Positions 27,903 to 37,300 of a stretch of 64,000 nucleotides of DNA are shown here, piece by piece; the stretch's first letter is position 1, and each line of letters begins with the position of its first letter. The stretch is from Thalassotalea eurytherma (GTDB lineage: Bacteria > Pseudomonadota > Gammaproteobacteria > Enterobacterales > Alteromonadaceae), in assembly GCF_030161415.1 (NCBI RefSeq), contig NZ_BSSU01000011.1, forward strand, positions 1-64,000, written 5' to 3'. A program made the translations under genes and the position numbers. The notes below the pieces were generated by a model. It was not told where the DNA came from. It saw nothing but the letters and a program-made list of their open reading frames with translations, and ran no database searches.

Positions 27903-28139
27903 TTAGTAGTGCGGCGGTGGTGGCTCATCTTCTGGGCGACCTATCTGACTGCTATTTGCGCCTGATTTGATACGTTGTGCGATGAGTAAAGTGTGCTCTT
28001 TCAATTCAGCAATTTGTTGCTGATGAATAGCGATTTCTTGATTAAGTTGATCGATAACGTCTTCTTGAAAAGCATTGCGTGCTTCTAATGCGTCAACGCG
28101 CGTTTCAAGCTGATTAATTATCTTCGTGATTTCATTCAT
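27903..28139 (-). CDS. slyX: SlyX family protein
   Basis: A 78-residue protein consisting mainly of a coiled coil (about 5-55, with heptads around LETRVDALEARNAFQEDVIDQLN) and a Pro-rich tail ending PPPPHY, both standard for SlyX. The role is unknown. It lies near fkpA as in E. coli, with a WD40 lipoprotein gene inserted between them. Confidence 0.93.
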   Translation of the reverse strand: MNEITKIINQLETRVDALEARNAFQEDVIDQLNQEIAIHQQQIAELKEHTLLIAQRIKSGANSSQIGRPEDEPPPPHY

Positions 28140-28154
28140 GGTGTTACTTGATAG

Positions 28155-29153
28155 TTAGTCTTCAAACAACCAGCGTTCAGCATAGCCAGAAGAGCTTTCG
28201 GTGATAATGGTGTTATTATCGCTAAAAGCGGCTGCATGCACAACAGCGCCTGCAGGGCGAATATCTTGTCGAGGTGTAACACGCCACGAGGTTAACCGCT
28301 CACCACTGGCTATGTCCCAGACACTTACCTTACGTGAAGGTGCTCCTGTTAGTAATTGCTTACCATCTTTAGAGAAGCTTACCGTGCTGAATACTTCTTG
28401 GCGATTTGTGTATTTTAACGAGCTAACTTTCTTGCCTGTTTTTAAATCCCAAATATGTGCTTCTTTTTTACTATCTGCACTAAATGCATATTTACCTGTT
28501 GGATCTAACGCAACTTTTGTCACACGAGAAGGGTGATTAAATCGATAAATTACCTGACCAGAAAGCGTATCCCAAACATATGCGACGAAATCATTTGAGC
28601 CAGACATCGCAATACGACCATTGGGCAGCATGTCGATAGAATTAATTTTTTCTTGATGTCCTAAAAACTCTAAACGGCGGCCTGTCGCTAAGGTGATATG
28701 AACGACTTTAGCATTTGATTGACCGACTAGCATGTAATTTCCATCATTGGCAACGGCGATATCACGGATAGTTGATTCACTGATTTGCCAAAAGCCTTCT
28801 GATTGCCCCGATTCAATATTCCACAAGGAAAAGTTTTCTCGACTTGCTGTGACTGCATGCGAGTTATTGCCAGAAATATCAAGTGCTAGCACTAAGTTAT
28901 CGCTGCTGTTTTGCTGTTGTGACCAAGTGTACTTGAGCGCGTTTTTTCTCAGATCCCAAACACTGATGCCATGATGAATCGATGACACCACTGAAATCGA
29001 AGCATCATTTGAAATATCGGCAGCATAAGCTCCTTCGGCGGCATGTTGCCATTGCACGAGCGGCTGCTTGTTGACGTCTTGGCAGGCGAATAGAAGTGAT
29101 GAAATAATCATCACTTTTAAAGTTCTGAAACATTTATTGCTAAAACACAACAT
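28155..29153 (-). CDS. WD40-repeat lipoprotein
   Basis: A 332-residue protein. The N-terminus has a basic stretch and a lipobox (LLFAC, Cys24), so it is probably membrane-anchored. The rest is a beta-propeller: about six to seven WD40-type repeats ending in motifs such as ISVWDL, FSLWNI, AYVWDT, AHIWDL and VSVWDI. WD40 propellers are protein-interaction platforms. It lies 15 bases upstream of slyX on the same strand and divergent from fkpA. The partner is unknown. Confidence 0.85.
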   Translation of the reverse strand: MLCFSNKCFRTLKVMIISSLLFACQDVNKQPLVQWQHAAEGAYAADISNDASISVVSSIHHGISVWDLRKNALKYTWSQQQNSSDNLVLALDISGNNSHAVTASRENFSLWNIESGQSEGFWQISESTIRDIAVANDGNYMLVGQSNAKVVHITLATGRRLEFLGHQEKINSIDMLPNGRIAMSGSNDFVAYVWDTLSGQVIYRFNHPSRVTKVALDPTGKYAFSADSKKEAHIWDLKTGKKVSSLKYTNRQEVFSTVSFSKDGKQLLTGAPSRKVSVWDIASGERLTSWRVTPRQDIRPAGAVVHAAAFSDNNTIITESSSGYAERWLFED

Positions 29154-29275
29154 ATTAATACTTTTTTATCCTTTTATTTATCGTTAGTATAAGGTGTTTT
29201 TCACTATATATATCAAGATATTTATCGTCATGCTTGAGGAATTTCTTCAAGAAAGCGGTTTAAACGGAGAAATCA

Positions 29276-30040
29276 ATGAAATTTTTAAAACCTACCCTAG
29301 TTGCGGTAGCGCTTCTTTCAGTTTTGGGCTGTCAACAAGAAGTTAAAGAAGAAAAGCCAGCTAAAGCGGTATTAGAAACTGAAATTCAAAAGCAAGCATA
29401 TGGTTTAGGTGCATCAATTGGTATGTACATGGAGCGTAACTTAGAAGAGCACCAACGTTTAGGTTTAGCGCTTGATAAGCAACTAATTATCGATGGTTTT
29501 ATTGAAAGCATTAATGGTAATTCTCAAATTGCTAAAGAAGACATTCAAGGTCTTCTAATGTCATTAGATCAAGAGATGAAAGCAAAACAAACTGAAATGG
29601 CACAAGTAGAAGCAGATAAAAGCTTAGCTGAAGGTCAAGCCTACTTAGATGAAAATGCTAAGCGTGAAGGTGTTTCAGTAACTGATTCAGGTATTCAGTA
29701 CGAAGTACTTGTGGCAGCCGAAGGCGACAAGCCAGCAGCAACTGATACCGTCGTTGTTCACTATAAAGGGACTTTCTTAAATGGCGAAACATTTGATAGT
29801 TCTTATGATCGTGGTCAGCCTGCTGTGTTCCCACTTAACCGTGTAATTGCTGGTTGGACAGAAGGTGTTCAACTTATGTCAGTAGGTTCTAAGTACAAAT
29901 TTACCATCCCTTCTGATTTAGCGTACGGTCCAAATGGTAATCCACCTCGCATTCCAGGTAACTCAGTATTAGCGTTTGAAATTGAATTGTTAGAAATTCA
30001 AGCCCAAGAAGCGCCAGCTGAAGTCGGTTCAGAAAAGTAA
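29276..30040 (+). CDS. fkpA: FKBP-type peptidyl-prolyl isomerase, lipoprotein (FkpA-like)
   Basis: A 254-residue proline isomerase. The signal peptide ends in a lipobox (LSVLGC, Cys19), unlike soluble E. coli FkpA. The N-terminal helical dimerisation domain spans about 35-135. The FKBP domain is about 150-245 with VVHYKGTFLNGETFDSSYDRG, FPLNRVIAGW and IPSDLAYG active-site segments. It should assist folding of envelope proteins. The slyX neighbourhood supports fkpA orthology, although Mip-type naming is possible. Confidence 0.9.
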   Translation: MKFLKPTLVAVALLSVLGCQQEVKEEKPAKAVLETEIQKQAYGLGASIGMYMERNLEEHQRLGLALDKQLIIDGFIESINGNSQIAKEDIQGLLMSLDQEMKAKQTEMAQVEADKSLAEGQAYLDENAKREGVSVTDSGIQYEVLVAAEGDKPAATDTVVVHYKGTFLNGETFDSSYDRGQPAVFPLNRVIAGWTEGVQLMSVGSKYKFTIPSDLAYGPNGNPPRIPGNSVLAFEIELLEIQAQEAPAEVGSEK

Positions 30041-30060
30041 GCGACGTAAATACTGACATT

Positions 30061-30089
30061 AAAAAAGCCAGTCATTGACTGGCTTTTTT
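30061..30089. terminator. Bidirectional terminator between fkpA and the S1/P1 nuclease gene
   Basis: AAAAAAGCCAGTCA-TTGACTGGCTTTTTT forms a stem flanked by A- and T-runs, so it works on both strands for these two convergent genes. Confidence 0.9.
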
Positions 30090-30110
30090 ATTTTTAAAAG
30101 ATAAATCTCT

Positions 30111-30959
30111 TTAAAGCGTTTGAGACAATATGGTTGCTAATCGTTGTGCTGCTAAAATTACTTGGTGTTCTACAATCGGTAAATATTGATTTTGATAGGC
30201 TTGCGTAATCACGACGCTATTGTTGTGCGGTAGGCACTTTTCAGCTTTGTGCTGACAATAACCAAAGGATGCTTGCTGCAATAATTGATAGCTTTCGTCT
30301 GCCCATTCCCATACATCACTAGGCTGCCATTGCTCTTTAGTTTGCTCTGGCATGTTATTCATTAGCATTTTTGTGTATTGTGCCACAGTAAGCTTTTTCG
30401 ACATGATTAAACACTCATCCCAATACCAATGTAAGTTTTTACAACGGGCTTTAGGTATTGATTTATCGTAGGTTACTTTTGTTCTATTGCCACCATAGTC
30501 ACTGGCATAGCTAACATGTAGGGGTTGATGTAAATCTGCTACCCAATGACTTAAAAAAAGTAACGCTTGTGTTTGGTTACGACCTCCTTCAGCAAGCTTC
30601 TTTTGATGGTAAATTACGCCCTTGGCGACACATGAACCTTGGCAGTCACTGGAGGTTATTGCGTGATCATCTCTCGTGGTATTGAGGTAATGCCAAGGTT
30701 TATATTTGTCATATTTAGCCATTTTTTTGATTTTATCAGGCCAATTACAAGCTTTAGCAAAGGTTAACTGTTTATGACCCTTAACCAATAGTTGTTTTTC
30801 ATGGTGTGGCAGCTGCCTAACGAGTACATCGATTTTATGCTGTTGTTCTTGATTGAGCAATTGGTCGGCCATCTGACAAATGAGCTCATGACCATATCCA
30901 CCAAAAGCGAATGACTTCGTGCTCGTTAATAATATAAAAGCGATAATGATTATCTTCAT
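30111..30959 (-). CDS. Exported S1/P1-type nuclease
   Basis: A 282-residue zinc-dependent single-strand nuclease family protein. Signal peptide about 1-18 (cleaved after SFA). The mature protein begins FGGYGHE, where many homologues begin with Trp, whose backbone amine binds zinc. Other ligand motifs are visible: WHYLNT, a Cys pair (CQGSC), LSHWVADLHQPLHVSYASDYGGN and the NLHWYWD segment. It would degrade extracellular or periplasmic RNA/DNA. It overlaps the upstream GFA gene by four bases (ATGA), so both are co-transcribed. Confidence 0.88.
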   Translation of the reverse strand: MKIIIIAFILLTSTKSFAFGGYGHELICQMADQLLNQEQQHKIDVLVRQLPHHEKQLLVKGHKQLTFAKACNWPDKIKKMAKYDKYKPWHYLNTTRDDHAITSSDCQGSCVAKGVIYHQKKLAEGGRNQTQALLFLSHWVADLHQPLHVSYASDYGGNRTKVTYDKSIPKARCKNLHWYWDECLIMSKKLTVAQYTKMLMNNMPEQTKEQWQPSDVWEWADESYQLLQQASFGYCQHKAEKCLPHNNSVVITQAYQNQYLPIVEHQVILAAQRLATILSQTL

Positions 30960-31336
30960 ACTTTACTCTTATGGGCAAGGGTATGTGCATTTTGTTCCCA
31001 TTGCTGACCATCGAACTTTACAATGTTAATTTGTGATGGTTTGGTATCTAAACACCTAACATTGACGTCTACACCGTCTGGGTTGGATCGTGGAATATAG
31101 AAAGGCTTAATACCACAATGTTTACAGAATGAGTGTTTCGCAACACCCGTATTAAATGTGTAGGTTGTTAGCGCACTTTTACCTGATAACAATGTGAAGT
31201 CTTTTTTAGGGACAATTAAATGAAGAAAGCCTGCTTTACTGCATATAGAGCAGTTGCAGTCTTCAACCTCTACTTGCTCAGGTGCCACTACCTCAAAGGT
31301 AACAGCACGGCAGTGACAACTTCCTTGGTATTTCAT
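30956..31336 (-). CDS. GFA family (Mss4-like) zinc-binding protein
   Basis: A 126-residue protein of the GFA (glutathione-dependent formaldehyde-activating) family. The cysteine pattern is complete: CHC near residue 8, CNCSIC near 28 and FCKHCG near 98, which bind zinc in the Mss4-like fold. Most members have unknown substrates, and the family name should not be read as proof of formaldehyde activity. It is upstream of and coupled to the S1/P1 nuclease gene. Confidence 0.88.
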   Translation of the reverse strand: MKYQGSCHCRAVTFEVVAPEQVEVEDCNCSICSKAGFLHLIVPKKDFTLLSGKSALTTYTFNTGVAKHSFCKHCGIKPFYIPRSNPDGVDVNVRCLDTKPSQINIVKFDGQQWEQNAHTLAHKSKV

Positions 31337-31410
31337 TTTGATAACATTAAATTTATGAATTTATATGATTATTTGAAACTTAATGAGAAATTGCAATTTT
31401 AAGCAGGAAA

Positions 31411-31437
31411 TAAAAAGGCCTTACCAAGGTAAGGCCT
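31411..31437 (-). terminator. Strong terminator with no assigned upstream gene
   Basis: AGGCCTTACC (31416-31425) and GGTAAGGCCT (31428-31437) form a perfect 10-bp stem. The A-run at 31412-31416 becomes a T-run on the minus strand. No known gene on the minus strand ends here. The only candidate is the small unit just upstream. Confidence 0.75.
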
Positions 31438-31460
31438 GAAATGCTCGCTGTGTGGTCTAG

Positions 31461-31529
31461 TTAATATCTAGCTTCTTTTATGTTGTTCTTTACTAGCGCA
31501 GATATTTTATAACAAAGCATTTTCATCAT
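31461..31529 (-). CDS. Candidate 22-residue peptide or small RNA unit
   Basis: A short frame, MMKMLCYKISALVKNNIKEA plus two residues, followed 24 bases later by a strong terminator. About 22 bases upstream lies an extended -10 element (TGGTATAAA, minus strand, 31559-31551) with a weak TTTTGT at -35. The ribosome-binding site is poor, so the roughly 130-base transcript may be a small RNA instead. I do not recognise it. Confidence 0.35.
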   Translation of the reverse strand: MMKMLCYKISALVKNNIKEARY

Positions 31530-31550
31530 ATCAACAAGTTTATTAGAGCA

Positions 31551-31578
31551 TTTATACCACGACTTTTTTCGTACAAAA
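31551..31578 (-). promoter_or_regulatory. Putative promoter of the small minus-strand unit
   Basis: The minus strand shows TTTTGT, a 16-base spacer and TATAAA preceded by TGG (extended -10). This would start a transcript near 31544 that ends at the terminator at 31411-31437. Confidence 0.35.
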
Positions 31579-31892
31579 GACTTATTTAATGCAGGCTATA
31601 CACTGCTTGCTGGTTTGTTGAATATAATTTCATTGAAAATCTGTCCTGTTGAATTAAAGTCTTTTTTTTTCAATTCCTTAGGTTTATTTCGAGGTCAACC
31701 AGATGATGTTGAAGTAGTGGCTAAGTTGAGTGTTATATAACCAAAAGCAAATTTTTATTATGCTTTTATATTATAATTGTTTAGTTCAAAAAATATACAG
31801 CGCAACTATTTTGAATTGTACTGTTCGTGTCGATAGATATAACCGACTAGATCGAAAAAGCTATTTTTAGAAAGTTTATTCAAGTAAGTAGT

Positions 31893-32294
31893 CTAACTTA
31901 TTGCCACATTAACTCTGGCGATGAATGACGATCCACATGTTGATCCTCCTATATAAAGAGAAACGCGGCAAACGTTGAGAAAATTAACATTAAGGTTGCT
32001 CCTGACTTTATTTTTGTAACTAACCATTGATCCGATAAGGTCAGCTAGGACCCAAAAGTAGCCGGCAAAAAGAGCGTCATCCTTAATAAAACATGCCGTT
32101 GCCTCCCAGAATTCTTTGACTGCAAGATATCAGAGTAAACACAAGACTATTTACTCGATCTTTTACACAAGTTAAAAGATAAACAATCCAACGAGATATA
32201 AATGGTAGGTTATGCAAATGGGAACAACAGCGTAAATCAGCGCACAAAACACACAAAGTTTTTCTATATATCGACTAAACTTAACTTGGTTCGC
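31893..32294 (-). pseudogene. Possible remnant of a small membrane-protein gene or micro-operon
   Basis: Three minus-strand frames lack a normal start but read like protein. One at 32172-32294 is hydrophobic and includes CALIYAVVPICITY. One at 31893-32129 includes KDDALFAGYFWVLADLIGS. One at 31949-32044 ends in the hydrophobic MLIFSTFAAFLFI. The last overlaps a perfect AGGAGG that precedes a 9-residue frame, MWIVIHRQS (31909-31938). This could be a frameshifted membrane-protein gene or a set of coupled leader peptides. I do not recognise any piece. Confidence 0.3.
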
Positions 32295-32404
32295 TCACTT
32301 ACAACTTTATCTGAGCAACTTCGTTAACCATGAACAAGACAAAAAGGTAGCTGAGTAATCATAAACATGATTGAAATTTGAAAGTTCCTTTGCCAGGAGG
32401 CGAT

Positions 32405-32758
32405 ATGGAATTTGGAACAATTGTAGAACTTAAAGCTGATGTAACACAAGGCGAGACAACTTTTCCTAAGGGTATGTTACTAGCTGTAGCGCATTACGTA
32501 AAAGACTACAAATTACAACTCAACACATTCGGCAGTGAGAAACCTATTTCTCACTTACTCGAGATAGACCCTTGCAGAACTAAAAACATATTGCGCATCG
32601 TTGGAAAGTGCGCACCTAAAATCAAACCTGTAGCGAGAAACAAAGTCAACATACACCTTCGACAGAAAAGTCGAATAACAAAACAAAAAGAGCTAAGCAC
32701 CGCTTATTGCCCAAATACAGCATTTGAGATTCAGGAGTACCTCAAAAGTAAACAATAA
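32405..32758 (+). CDS. Orphan protein of unknown function
   Basis: A 117-residue basic protein that I do not recognise. ATG at 32405 is chosen because AGGAGG lies 6 bases before it; the frame extends nine codons further upstream without support. The N-terminal 45 residues (GTIVELKADVTQGE, FPKGMLLAVAHY) suggest a small beta-barrel. The C-terminal half is Lys/Arg-rich (about 78-100) and could contact nucleic acid. It lies alone in an accessory-looking region between the GFA gene and hemE. Codon use (ACA, CAC, AAA) differs somewhat from its neighbours. Confidence 0.6.
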   Translation: MEFGTIVELKADVTQGETTFPKGMLLAVAHYVKDYKLQLNTFGSEKPISHLLEIDPCRTKNILRIVGKCAPKIKPVARNKVNIHLRQKSRITKQKELSTAYCPNTAFEIQEYLKSKQ

Positions 32759-33148
32759 GAAGTTCGAGCCCGACAGTGCACCGGGCACTACTAGCGCTAA
32801 TTAGTGCGTTTTCGTCACTACACTCGTTCGACTATAGTCAACAAAAACATGCCCAATGTTGAAGGCTCAGGCACATCGACCACGTTATCTCACACTAATG
32901 CATAGAACGATTAGCTTGACGTCGATCTTGCTCTCACTCGAAGAAGACGTCGATTCGACGAAAATCTCCTGTCCGCTCTAGAGCCTGCATTCCTTAGTCT
33001 ATATACTTTTATTTTCAATCGAACTTTACAGGTTAACCAGGTACTTTTTTTGAAAATAAATTCAATTAATTAAACGGCTTTTGACCTGTCTCATAGCACT
33101 ATCTTTTTGACAGTGATAGAATGCGCCCAGAAAAAATTGGAGAGCTTA
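32759..33148. other. Gap upstream of hemE
   Basis: About 390 bases without a gene. The first part has two alternative hairpins (listed separately), the perfect palindrome GACTATAGTC near 32830-32839 and a repeated GACGTCGAT near 32920 and 32947. The last 100 bases are AT-rich and should contain the hemE promoter, which I could not assign with confidence. Confidence 0.5.
32776..32807 (+). promoter_or_regulatory. Two mutually exclusive hairpins after the orphan gene
   Basis: GTGC (32776-32779) can pair with GCAC (32785-32788). The same GCAC also begins GCACTA (32785-32790), which pairs with TAGTGC (32802-32807) around a CTAGCGCTAAT loop. The second stem is followed by GTTTTC and may be a weak terminator. 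Switching is inferred only. Confidence 0.4.
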
Positions 33149-34216
33149 ATGACTGAATTAAAGAACGATACGTATTTACGCGCTTTATTGCGTCAACCTG
33201 TTGATTACACGCCTGTATGGATGATGCGTCAAGCAGGTCGTTATTTACCTGAGTATAAAGAAACTCGTGCTCAAGCCGGCGATTTCATGTCGCTTTGTCG
33301 CAACACAGAGTTGGCGACTGAAGTGACTATTCAGCCATTAAGACGTTTCGATTTAGACGCTGCGATTTTATTTAGTGATATTTTAACCATTCCAGATGCG
33401 ATGGGATTAGGACTTTACTTTGAAACAGGTGAAGGCCCTAAGTTTGAACGTCCAATTACTTGTAAAGCAGACGTTGAAAAAATTGGTTTACCTGATCCTG
33501 AAGGTGAATTGAAATATGTTATGGACGCAGTGCGTTCAATTCGCAAAGAATTAAACGGTAAAGTGCCATTAATTGGTTTCTCAGGAAGCCCTTGGACACT
33601 AGCTACCTATATGATTGAAGGTGGTAGTTCAAAAGCCTTTACCAAAATTAAGAAAATGATGTTCGCTGAGCCGCAAACATTACACTTATTATTGGATAAA
33701 TTAGCTGACTCAGTCATTGAATACTTAAATGCGCAAATTGCTGCAGGTGCGCAATCTGTCATGGTATTTGATACGTGGGGTGGCGTATTATCACCGCGTG
33801 ACTATAAAGACTTCTCATTGCAATACATGGCAAAAATTGTAGACGGTTTAACGCGTGAGAATGAGGGACGTAAAGTACCGGTAACCTTATTCACTAAAAA
33901 TGGTGGTATGTGGCTAGAATCAATTGCGGCAACAGGTTGTGACGGCGTTGGTTTAGATTGGACTATCGATATTGAAAATGCGGCAGCACGTGTAGGCGAT
34001 AAAGTTGCGTTACAAGGTAATATGGATCCATCCATGTTATATGCTCCTAAAGAGCGTATTGAACAAGAGGTTGCAAAAATCTTATCGGGTTACGGTGATA
34101 AAGGCACGGGTCATGTTTTCAACCTAGGGCACGGTATTCACCCTGATGTGAACCCTGAACATGCAGGTCATTTTATTGAAGCAGTCCACCGTTTAAGCAA
34201 GCCGTATCATAAGTAA
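33149..34216 (+). CDS. hemE: Uroporphyrinogen decarboxylase HemE
   Basis: A 355-residue enzyme that decarboxylates uroporphyrinogen III to coproporphyrinogen III in haem synthesis. ATG at 33149 (MTELKND) matches the family and has GGAGAG upstream; an in-frame start at 33107 would add 14 unsupported residues. The signature [15 protein letters not shown] lies near residue 21, the catalytic Asp segment LFSDIL near 73, and the C-terminal [12 protein letters not shown] is present. It stands alone with its own terminator. Confidence 0.97.
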   Translation: MTELKNDTYLRALLRQPVDYTPVWMMRQAGRYLPEYKETRAQAGDFMSLCRNTELATEVTIQPLRRFDLDAAILFSDILTIPDAMGLGLYFETGEGPKFERPITCKADVEKIGLPDPEGELKYVMDAVRSIRKELNGKVPLIGFSGSPWTLATYMIEGGSSKAFTKIKKMMFAEPQTLHLLLDKLADSVIEYLNAQIAAGAQSVMVFDTWGGVLSPRDYKDFSLQYMAKIVDGLTRENEGRKVPVTLFTKNGGMWLESIAATGCDGVGLDWTIDIENAAARVGDKVALQGNMDPSMLYAPKERIEQEVAKILSGYGDKGTGHVFNLGHGIHPDVNPEHAGHFIEAVHRLSKPYHK

Positions 34217-34241
34217 ATAGCTATATGGCTGACAGAAAGAC

Positions 34242-34275
34242 AAAAAAGGCAACGTAAAATACGTTGCCTTTTTTA
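34242..34275. terminator. Bidirectional terminator between hemE and putA
   Basis: AAAAAAGGCAACGTA-AAA-TACGTTGCCTTTTTT forms a strong stem flanked by A- and T-runs between these convergent genes. Confidence 0.92.
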
Positions 34276-34334
34276 TTACTTATCGCTTGGTTGAAATAGT
34301 AGCTAGCGGTGAGGCTAGCTACTAACACTGTTAG

Positions 34335-37300
34335 CTAAGCGACGTTTGATTCCATTGTCATCAATGAAGCATTACCACCAGCGGCTGTTGTATCAATGGT
34401 CACTGTTTTTTCAGTTACTAGACGATGAACGAGTCCTTCGTAGGTGTACGCAGTTATTAATGGCAAGATTGCGCCTGAACGTGATGCAATGGCTTCACCG
34501 GCAAAAGGTTTAAGCTGTGAGCCATTATCAACAATTGCACCAGCTAATTCTGGCGCCGTTAATACATTTGCCACCTGGTTTAATTCAACCATATTAAATG
34601 CACCTTGAATAAGGCCAATTTGTTTAAGTAGCTTAGCAATTGCTTGTGTTTCTTTGGTAAATAACGGATCGACAATCGCAACTACACAGTTACCTGTGGC
34701 TAATGCGCTCACTAATGATGTTAACCAAAAGGCAAATGGTGTCTCTTTGCATCGTAAGCAAGCTAAGGTACCGCGAGCTTCAAGGTGTAAGGTATTTGAC
34801 TCACCTGTAGGCCCTGGCAATTGTGTCGGTTTAGCTAAGGTCTTTTCAACAAAAGCAAGTTGCTGATGACAGGCGTTAAGTGCTGCTTCTATGTCTTGCT
34901 CTTGCGCTAAAATTACTTTATTTGACGCAAGTTGAGCTAATAGTTGACGCAATATTGACGTACGATTATTTAATGAACTAAATTGCCAAGCCAGCTCGGC
35001 ATGCTTGGCTTGATTAACCATTGCCCAAGTTTTACCTGCACTGGTTTGGTCAACATGGAAAAGTTCACGCAGCTGGGCTGTGTCTTCATCGCTAATATTC
35101 ACGTCAATCGATGGTAAGTTATCTTTTACTAGGCGAGTTAAATACATCGGACCACCGGCTTTAGGACCTGTGCCAGATAAACCTCGACCACCAAATGGTT
35201 GAACACCTACCACAGCGCCAATCATATTGCGATTAACATAAACGTTCCCTGCACGAGAACGAGCGGCTAAGTATTGGCTTTTACCTTCAATACGCGTATG
35301 AATACCCATAGTTAAACCAAAGCCTGTACCATTGATTTGGTCAATGACGCTCTCAAGCTCGTTTGCTTTGTAACGAATCACATGAACACATGGGCCAAAG
35401 ACTTCTTTTTCTAATACCGATAAATTATCGATTTCGTATAAACGCGGCACAAAGAAATTATGATCAATATCGTCATCGAGCTTTGGACCTTCACAGGCAT
35501 AATGTAACGTGCCGCGAGATTTTAGGTACTCAACGTGCTCGTTAAGTGCCCCTAACGCTTTCTTATCAATGACAGGGCCAACATCAGTAGAGAAGTATGC
35601 AGGATCACCTACTGTTAACTCAGCCATTGCACCTTTAATCATTTCGATGATTTTATCGGCAACGTCATCTTGTAAGAATAAAACGCGAAGTGCTGAACAA
35701 CGTTGACCTGCACTTTGGAAGCCAGATGCTACAACGTCATCGACAACTTGTTCAGGTAATGCCGTTGAGTCAACAACCATACAGTTTTGACCACCTGTTT
35801 CAGCAATTAGTGGTACTGGGTCGCCATGACGCTCAGCAAGTTTACGAGAAATCCATGAACCTGTTTCCGTTGAACCGGTAAACATAACCGCTTGAATACG
35901 CTCATCAGGAACAATGTTTTCACCAACCACACGTCCGCGTGCAATGACTGGCTCAACAACACCTTCTGGTAAACCAATCTGTTTCATGAGTTCGATGGTA
36001 CGCAGGGCAACTAAGCTTGTTTGTTCAGCCGGTTTCGCAACAACGGTATTACCAACAACGATGGCTGCGGCTACTTGACCTAAGAAGATTGCTAATGGGA
36101 AGTTCCATGGGCTAATACACAATACAACACCGCGAGATGTGAATTTATCTTCTATCAGTAATTCTTGTGCTTTCGCTGCGTAGTAACGACAAAAATCAAC
36201 CGCTTCGCGCACTTCAGCAACACCATCAACCGGTGTTTTACCTGCTTCTTTGGTACATAGTGCGATGAGTTCATCCATATGTTCTTCAAGAATATCAGCT
36301 GTTTTTCTCAATAGTTCGGCGCGTTGTTCAACAGACGTTTGAGACCAGTTGGCAAAGGCAGTATGAGCACGCTCAACAATGGCTTTCATTTCTACTTCAC
36401 CGGCATGTTGAATGTAACCAATAACTTCACCGTTATTTGCTGGATTTGTTACTGGCTCTGCACCATCAACGATTGGCGTCGCTATTAATGCAGCTGCCGT
36501 GACTTGCATGTTGTCACGCATTTTTGTCACAGCATCAATATCCGTTAAATCGATACCTTTTGAATTGTTGCGCTCAGCACCATAAAGCTCGATAGCTTGA
36601 GGGATTTGTGGGTTGTATTTGTTCTGCCAGCCTTTAACGGTATCTACAGGATCTACGAGTAACGACTCTACCGGTATTGTTTCATCAACGATATTGTTTA
36701 CGAAAGAGCTGTTAGCACCATTTTCTAATAAACGACGGACTAAGTAAGCTAAAAGATCTGAGTGCTCACCGACAGGCGCGTATACTCGACAAGGTACATT
36801 TTTACCAGTAACCACTTGATCAAATAATGATTCACCCATGCCATGTAAACGTTGGAATTCGAAACCTGATAAATCACCAGCCATTTCTATAATCGTAGCC
36901 ACGGTATAAGCATTGTGAGTCGCAAATTGCGGATAAATGGTATCGCGGTAGTTCAGCAGCTTTTTCGCACAAGCTTGGTATGATACGTCGGTAGATGGCT
37001 TACGAGAAAACACAGGGAAATCGTTGTAACCTTCTACTTGGCTGTCTTTGATCTCGCTATCCCAGTATGCACCTTTCACAAGGCGAACCATCATTTGACG
37101 TCCAGCTTTTTGAGTGAGTTCACGGACCCACTCAATCACATATAAGCCACGTTTTTGGTAAGCTTGCACAGCAATACCAAAACCATCCCAACCATCTAGA
37201 TCAGTATCTGTAAATACCGCTTCAATAATATCTAACGAGATGTCTAAGCGGTTTGCTTCTTCAGCATCAACCGTAAAGCCAATATCATAAGCTTTAGCTG

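Larger units (their letters stand above)
31545..32404. other. Accessory intergenic region with decayed frames
   Basis: About 860 bases between the small unit and the next gene. It holds AT-rich DNA to about 31.9 kb and, on the minus strand, broken coding-like fragments (listed separately). Base use and the run of stops differ from the flanking backbone genes. No transposase or terminal repeats were seen. Confidence 0.5.

Noticed and set aside
28201-28536. 111-codon frame antisense to the WD40 gene
   Set aside because: It mirrors the opposite-strand gene, lacks a ribosome-binding site and has no domain features.
31513-31740. A 75-codon plus-strand frame with protein-like stretches such as LFNAGYTLLAGLLN
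   Set aside because: No start codon with a ribosome-binding site, a homopolymer T-run in the middle, and overlap with the candidate minus-strand promoter. Probably chance in AT-rich DNA or a remnant.
32760-33000. Possible integron attC site (stems and palindromes after a small gene)
   Set aside because: The conserved attC core sites (RYYYAAC and GTTRRRY) are not found flanking the stems.
33107-33148. Upstream start for hemE
   Set aside because: The extension is not family-like, and GGAGAG precedes the start at 33149.
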